Source: Megalonaias nervosa (Eukaryota; Mollusca; Bivalvia; Unionida; Unionidae). Taken from it: a DNA stretch of 64,000 nt. Numbering within the stretch: the stretch's first letter is position 1; each line of letters starts with the position of its first letter. The position numbers and the translations under genes are program-made. Below, in pieces: positions 63,791 through 64,000 of the stretch. The notes under the pieces were generated by a model that searched no databases, was not told where the DNA came from, and worked only from the letters and a program-made list of their open reading frames with translations. The stretch lies in NCBI GenBank assembly GCA_016617855.1, contig JAECUM010001747.1, positions 1-64,000 of the forward strand, written 5' to 3'.

Positions 63791-64000
63791 ATGTACCTGG
63801 AGACTTGTTAGAAACCATGTTTGTTTAGTGGTTTTGTCTGAAAATCATTGTTATACCAGCTGTAGTAGTTGGCTGTAATTAGTTTAACAGCATATATACA
63901 CAGTATCTAATTAGTACTTATGCTTCAAGTAATAGTTTAAGCATTTACATTCTCCCTGTTACTTTTGATTATGACTGTGTGGCTGAAGTGAAATGCGGTT

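Overview
The window looks like nuclear DNA of an AT-rich, intron-rich animal, most likely a bivalve or other mollusc. The reasons are canonical GT-AG introns, kilobase introns full of old transposons, tRNA-headed SINEs, a DIRS-order element, several LINE relics, small inverted-repeat elements and many minisatellites. Nothing suggests a prokaryote, organelle or virus. Species cannot be fixed from the sequence alone.

One host gene dominates. On the minus strand, 14 coding exons from 61706 down to 7063 encode the C-terminal 537 residues of an oxysterol-binding-protein-related lipid transfer protein of the ORP9/10/11 group, most like ORP9 (OSBPL9). The exons sum to 1614 nt, every junction keeps the reading frame, and the last exon ends in TAA. 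The visible part is a linker with an FFAT-like ER-targeting motif, followed by a complete lipid-binding domain with EQVSHHPP. The N-terminal PH-domain exons should lie beyond 64000.

Layout: 1-7062 lies downstream of the stop codon. It holds a Ty3/gypsy relic (pol C-terminus, polypurine tract, 3' LTR) and possible exons of an unidentified plus-strand gene. Between 7159 and 20051 are the last four exons' introns, with inverted-repeat ends, a LINE scrap, a 941-bp solo LTR, another LTR and a SINE. Between 20052 and 26630 one intron holds a 48-bp minisatellite and a 5-kb DIRS-like retrotransposon, antisense to the gene and inactivated by frameshifts and changed catalytic residues. Between 26728 and 37532 are the lipid-binding-domain exons, with two minisatellites filling short introns and repeats carrying nuclear-receptor-like half sites. 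Between 37563 and 53199 are the linker exons, two or three LINE relics, a hAT-type MITE with a perfect 8-bp target duplication, and two independent 25-bp minisatellites. One of these grew from the splice donor of a coding exon and the other from inside a dead reverse transcriptase. Between 53308 and 61606 is a three-layer nest: a 58-bp tandem array, split by a solo LTR, itself split by a pogo/Tigger-like element.

No new multi-gene system was found. The most notable points are the tandem array of decoy splice donors beside a coding exon, the minisatellite born in a LINE reading frame, the nested insertion series, and a few short unrecognised coding candidates.
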